The translations under genes were made by a program, and so were the position numbers. A stretch of DNA of 7,830 bases from positions 12,419 through 20,248 of the forward strand of contig PBLM01000021.1 of NCBI GenBank assembly GCA_002721775.1, written 5' to 3'. The notes beneath the pieces are model-generated. The model was not told the DNA's origin. It saw only the letters and a list, made by a program, of their open reading frames with translations, and did not search any database. The DNA is from Rhodospirillaceae bacterium (lineage in GTDB: Bacteria; Pseudomonadota; Alphaproteobacteria; Puniceispirillales; Puniceispirillaceae). Every line of letters starts with the position of its first letter. Within the stretch, counting starts at the first letter, position 1. Below, one piece after another: positions 7,018 to 7,830 of the stretch.

Positions 7018-7094
7018 GGCGGAGTAGCTCAGGTGGTTAGAGCAGCGGAATCATAATCCGCGTGTCGGGGGTTCAAGTCCCTCCTCCGCTACCA
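7018..7094 (+). tRNA. tRNA with CAT anticodon, most likely elongator tRNA-Met
   Basis: A complete 77-nt cloverleaf with encoded CCA. The acceptor stem pairs GGCGGAG (7018-7024) with CTCCGCT (7084-7090), with one G-T pair at the end. The D stem is GCTC/GAGC, the anticodon stem GCGGA/TCCGC with loop ATCATAA, and the T arm has TTCAAGT in its loop. The anticodon CAT is at 7052-7054. The anticodon stem lacks the three consecutive G-C pairs of initiator tRNA, so it is not fMet. A CAT anticodon could also be tRNA-Ile2, which needs TilS lysidine modification. Against this, positions 4-5 and 68-69 are G-C rather than the C-G pairs that E. coli TilS recognises, and the overall sequence resembles alphaproteobacterial elongator Met. 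It lies 136 bp after mnmA and borders the AT-rich region. Confidence 0.95.
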
Positions 7095-7267
7095 TAAACC
7101 CTCAGAGTAGGGGGATTCATAAAAAATCTGTTATATGGTAGTTCTCAATTAACCCAGTGAGTGTGAGTGAGTAGGGGAGTGTTGTAAGAAACTTAAGGAA
7201 AATTAGTTTTCGATAAATGATTTAGTTTAATATTTATAGTTAATTAAAGAATTGATAAAATAGAATT
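7095..7267. other. Gene-free gap after the tRNA, start of the AT-rich segment
   Basis: This 173-bp gap holds no gene I can support. Just after the CCA end comes a weak inverted repeat (CCCT-CAGAGT-AGGG), not followed by the T run of a factor-independent terminator. At 7157-7184 there is a short run of GTGAG-like units on a G-rich strand. From about 7190 the sequence is nearly all A and T, and it leads into the hypothetical gene at 7268. No second copy of the tRNA 3' end is present here. Confidence 0.5.
7157..7184 (+). repeat. Short imperfect GTGAG repeat
   Basis: The stretch reads as imperfect units of GTGA, GTGTGA, GTGA and GTAGGGGAGTG. It is the only G-rich patch within the AT-rich segment and lies about 85-110 bp before the hypothetical gene. 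It may be simple low-complexity sequence or the remnant of a protein-binding site. Confidence 0.3.
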
Positions 7268-7579
7268 ATGTGGATATTTCTAAACAATTCCTTTTTATCA
7301 ATAGTTGAAAATAGAACTAATAAAAAAGAATTATTAGTTCGTTCAAGAATCAAGGGTGACATAGAAAATGTTTTCCCAGACTCAAATGTTTTTGAAATGA
7401 AAAATGCAGATTACAAATATCGCTGTTTTATAAAAAAAACAGATGTATCAAATAAACTTAAAAATATTGTCGAAAATATAAATTACGACAATTTTAAAAG
7501 TTCAATTTCGTCTGATCAACTAAAAAGACATAACTCATATTTAAATGTTTGGAATGAATTAAGAAAGTTGCAAAAATAA
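7268..7579 (+). CDS. Small conserved hypothetical protein (MWIF... family)
   Basis: A 103-residue soluble protein with no membrane segment and no known catalytic motif. From memory it matches a small proteobacterial protein family of unknown function with the spaced signature M-W-I-F-L-N-x-x-F-L-S-I-V, then 'LLV-R-x-R-x-x-G-D-I-E-x-V-F-P', then 'A-D-Y-x-Y-R', then 'I-x-Y-x-N-F-K', and near the end 'H-x-x-Y-x-x-V-W'. Here these fall at 1-13, 22-37, 47-52, 71-77 and 88-95, all in the expected order, so this is a real gene rather than chance AT-rich coding. Relative to the GC-richer relatives I recall, it has many Lys and Asn residues (AAA, AAT) and ATA codons, so its composition follows the local AT-rich segment. 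The ATG has no clear Shine-Dalgarno (upstream bases AATAGAATT). Function unknown; nothing in the neighbours points to one. Confidence 0.75.
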   Translation: MWIFLNNSFLSIVENRTNKKELLVRSRIKGDIENVFPDSNVFEMKNADYKYRCFIKKTDVSNKLKNIVENINYDNFKSSISSDQLKRHNSYLNVWNELRKLQK

Positions 7580-7592
7580 TTATAATAAAAAA

Positions 7593-7667
7593 ATGTCAGA
7601 AACAATTGAGGTTCTTCTTAAAGTAATCTTTGTGTGTGTTTGGATTGTTTTTTTCCCGTCATTGTAA
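7593..7667 (+). CDS. Possible 24-residue single-pass membrane peptide
   Basis: The ATG lies 13 bp after the stop of the preceding hypothetical gene. The peptide begins with a short polar MSETIE and continues into a hydrophobic run (VLLKVIFVCVWIVFFPSL) long enough for one membrane span. No Shine-Dalgarno is visible. The codons GTT-TTT-TTC contain T TTT TTC, a -1 frameshift-type heptamer. Reading in the -1 frame after it gives VIVIALGQALYFY before a stop at 7697-7699, which is also hydrophobic. AT-rich DNA often yields hydrophobic short frames by chance, so this may be no gene at all, or a gene with one missing T. Confidence 0.25.
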   Translation: MSETIEVLLKVIFVCVWIVFFPSL

Positions 7668-7695
7668 TAGCTTTAGGACAGGCATTATATTTTTA

Positions 7696-7830
7696 TTAAC
7701 CATTATCGTTTTCAATATATTGCTCAAATCTTTTTAGATTTGACCTACCAACAATTTCTAAAAGTTTTGGGTCAACTTGATTTAATATTTTTTTTTGTTT
7801 TATAGAGTCTTTAAGTCCACTTCCAGCATT
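7696..7830 (-). CDS. C-terminal end of an unrecognised protein (runs off the window)
   Basis: On the minus strand the frame is open from the window edge (7830) to a TAA at 7696-7698, giving the last 44 residues of a protein. They include 'LNQVDPKLLEIVGRSNLKRF' followed by 'EQYIENDNG'. The stretch is charged and helical-looking, with no membrane segment and no motif I can name. It reads as coding because polar and aliphatic residues are spaced as in an amphipathic helix and the opposite strand has no comparable frame. It converges on the two plus-strand frames before it. I cannot assign a family from this fragment. Confidence 0.5.
   Translation of the reverse strand, partial: NAGSGLKDSIKQKKILNQVDPKLLEIVGRSNLKRFEQYIENDNG

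Larger units (their letters stand above)
7113..7830. other. AT-rich segment of different composition from the rest of the window
   Basis: Sample 60-base lines in this segment contain 18% (7441-7500) to 30% (7321-7380) G+C by hand count, against 57% in 6601-6660 within mnmA. The change comes within about 20-100 bp of the tRNA 3' end. The genes in it favour AAA, AAT and ATA codons. No integrase, transposase or terminal repeat is visible up to the window edge. Confidence 0.7.

Noticed and set aside
7097..7115. CCCT-CAGAGT-AGGG after the tRNA as a factor-independent terminator.
   Set aside because: The stem is only four base pairs and it is not followed by a T run on the transcribed strand.

Overview
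The window looks like the chromosome of a marine alphaproteobacterium, possibly SAR116-like. The reasons are a moderate GC core, an alphaproteobacterial-type YhdP/AsmA-like protein, an alphaproteobacterial alpha/beta hydrolase family, a TyrRS with HVGS in place of HIGH, and an adrenodoxin-type ferredoxin. The lineage is inferred from protein resemblance only, since no database could be searched.

Layout. Positions 1-1218 (+) hold the 3' end of a large YhdP/AsmA-like envelope protein gene. It converges on tyrS (1267-2517, -), which lies 16 bp downstream of an alpha/beta hydrolase-like gene (2534-3205, -). The 190 bp between 3206 and 3395 is a divergent intergenic region with a plausible sigma70-type promoter facing each way. 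From 3396 to 6881 (+) runs a compact four-gene cluster: serine O-acetyltransferase, group I cysteine desulfurase, [2Fe-2S] ferredoxin and the tRNA 2-thiouridylase MnmA. A CAT-anticodon tRNA (most likely elongator Met) with an encoded CCA follows at 7018-7094. Soon after the tRNA the base composition drops sharply. This AT-rich segment carries a small conserved hypothetical gene (7268-7579, +), a possible 24-residue membrane peptide (7593-7667, +) and the C-terminal end of an unrecognised gene (7696-7830, -) that runs off the window.

How the genes fit together. The four-gene cluster reads as one sulfur route. O-acetylserine supply feeds cysteine synthesis, the desulfurase takes sulfur from cysteine as persulfide, and MnmA puts it on U34 of tRNAs. 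The ferredoxin is a likely electron donor for Fe-S assembly or related redox steps. This direct desulfurase-MnmA pairing resembles Bacillus YrvO-MnmA, where no Tus relay is needed.

Most notable observations: the hydrolase keeps its nucleophile serine, but the expected catalytic Asp and His positions both read Asn; and the abrupt AT-rich shift beside a tRNA 3' end is the usual geometry of an integrated island, although no integrase or second att copy is visible. I did not find a clearly new multi-gene system in this window.
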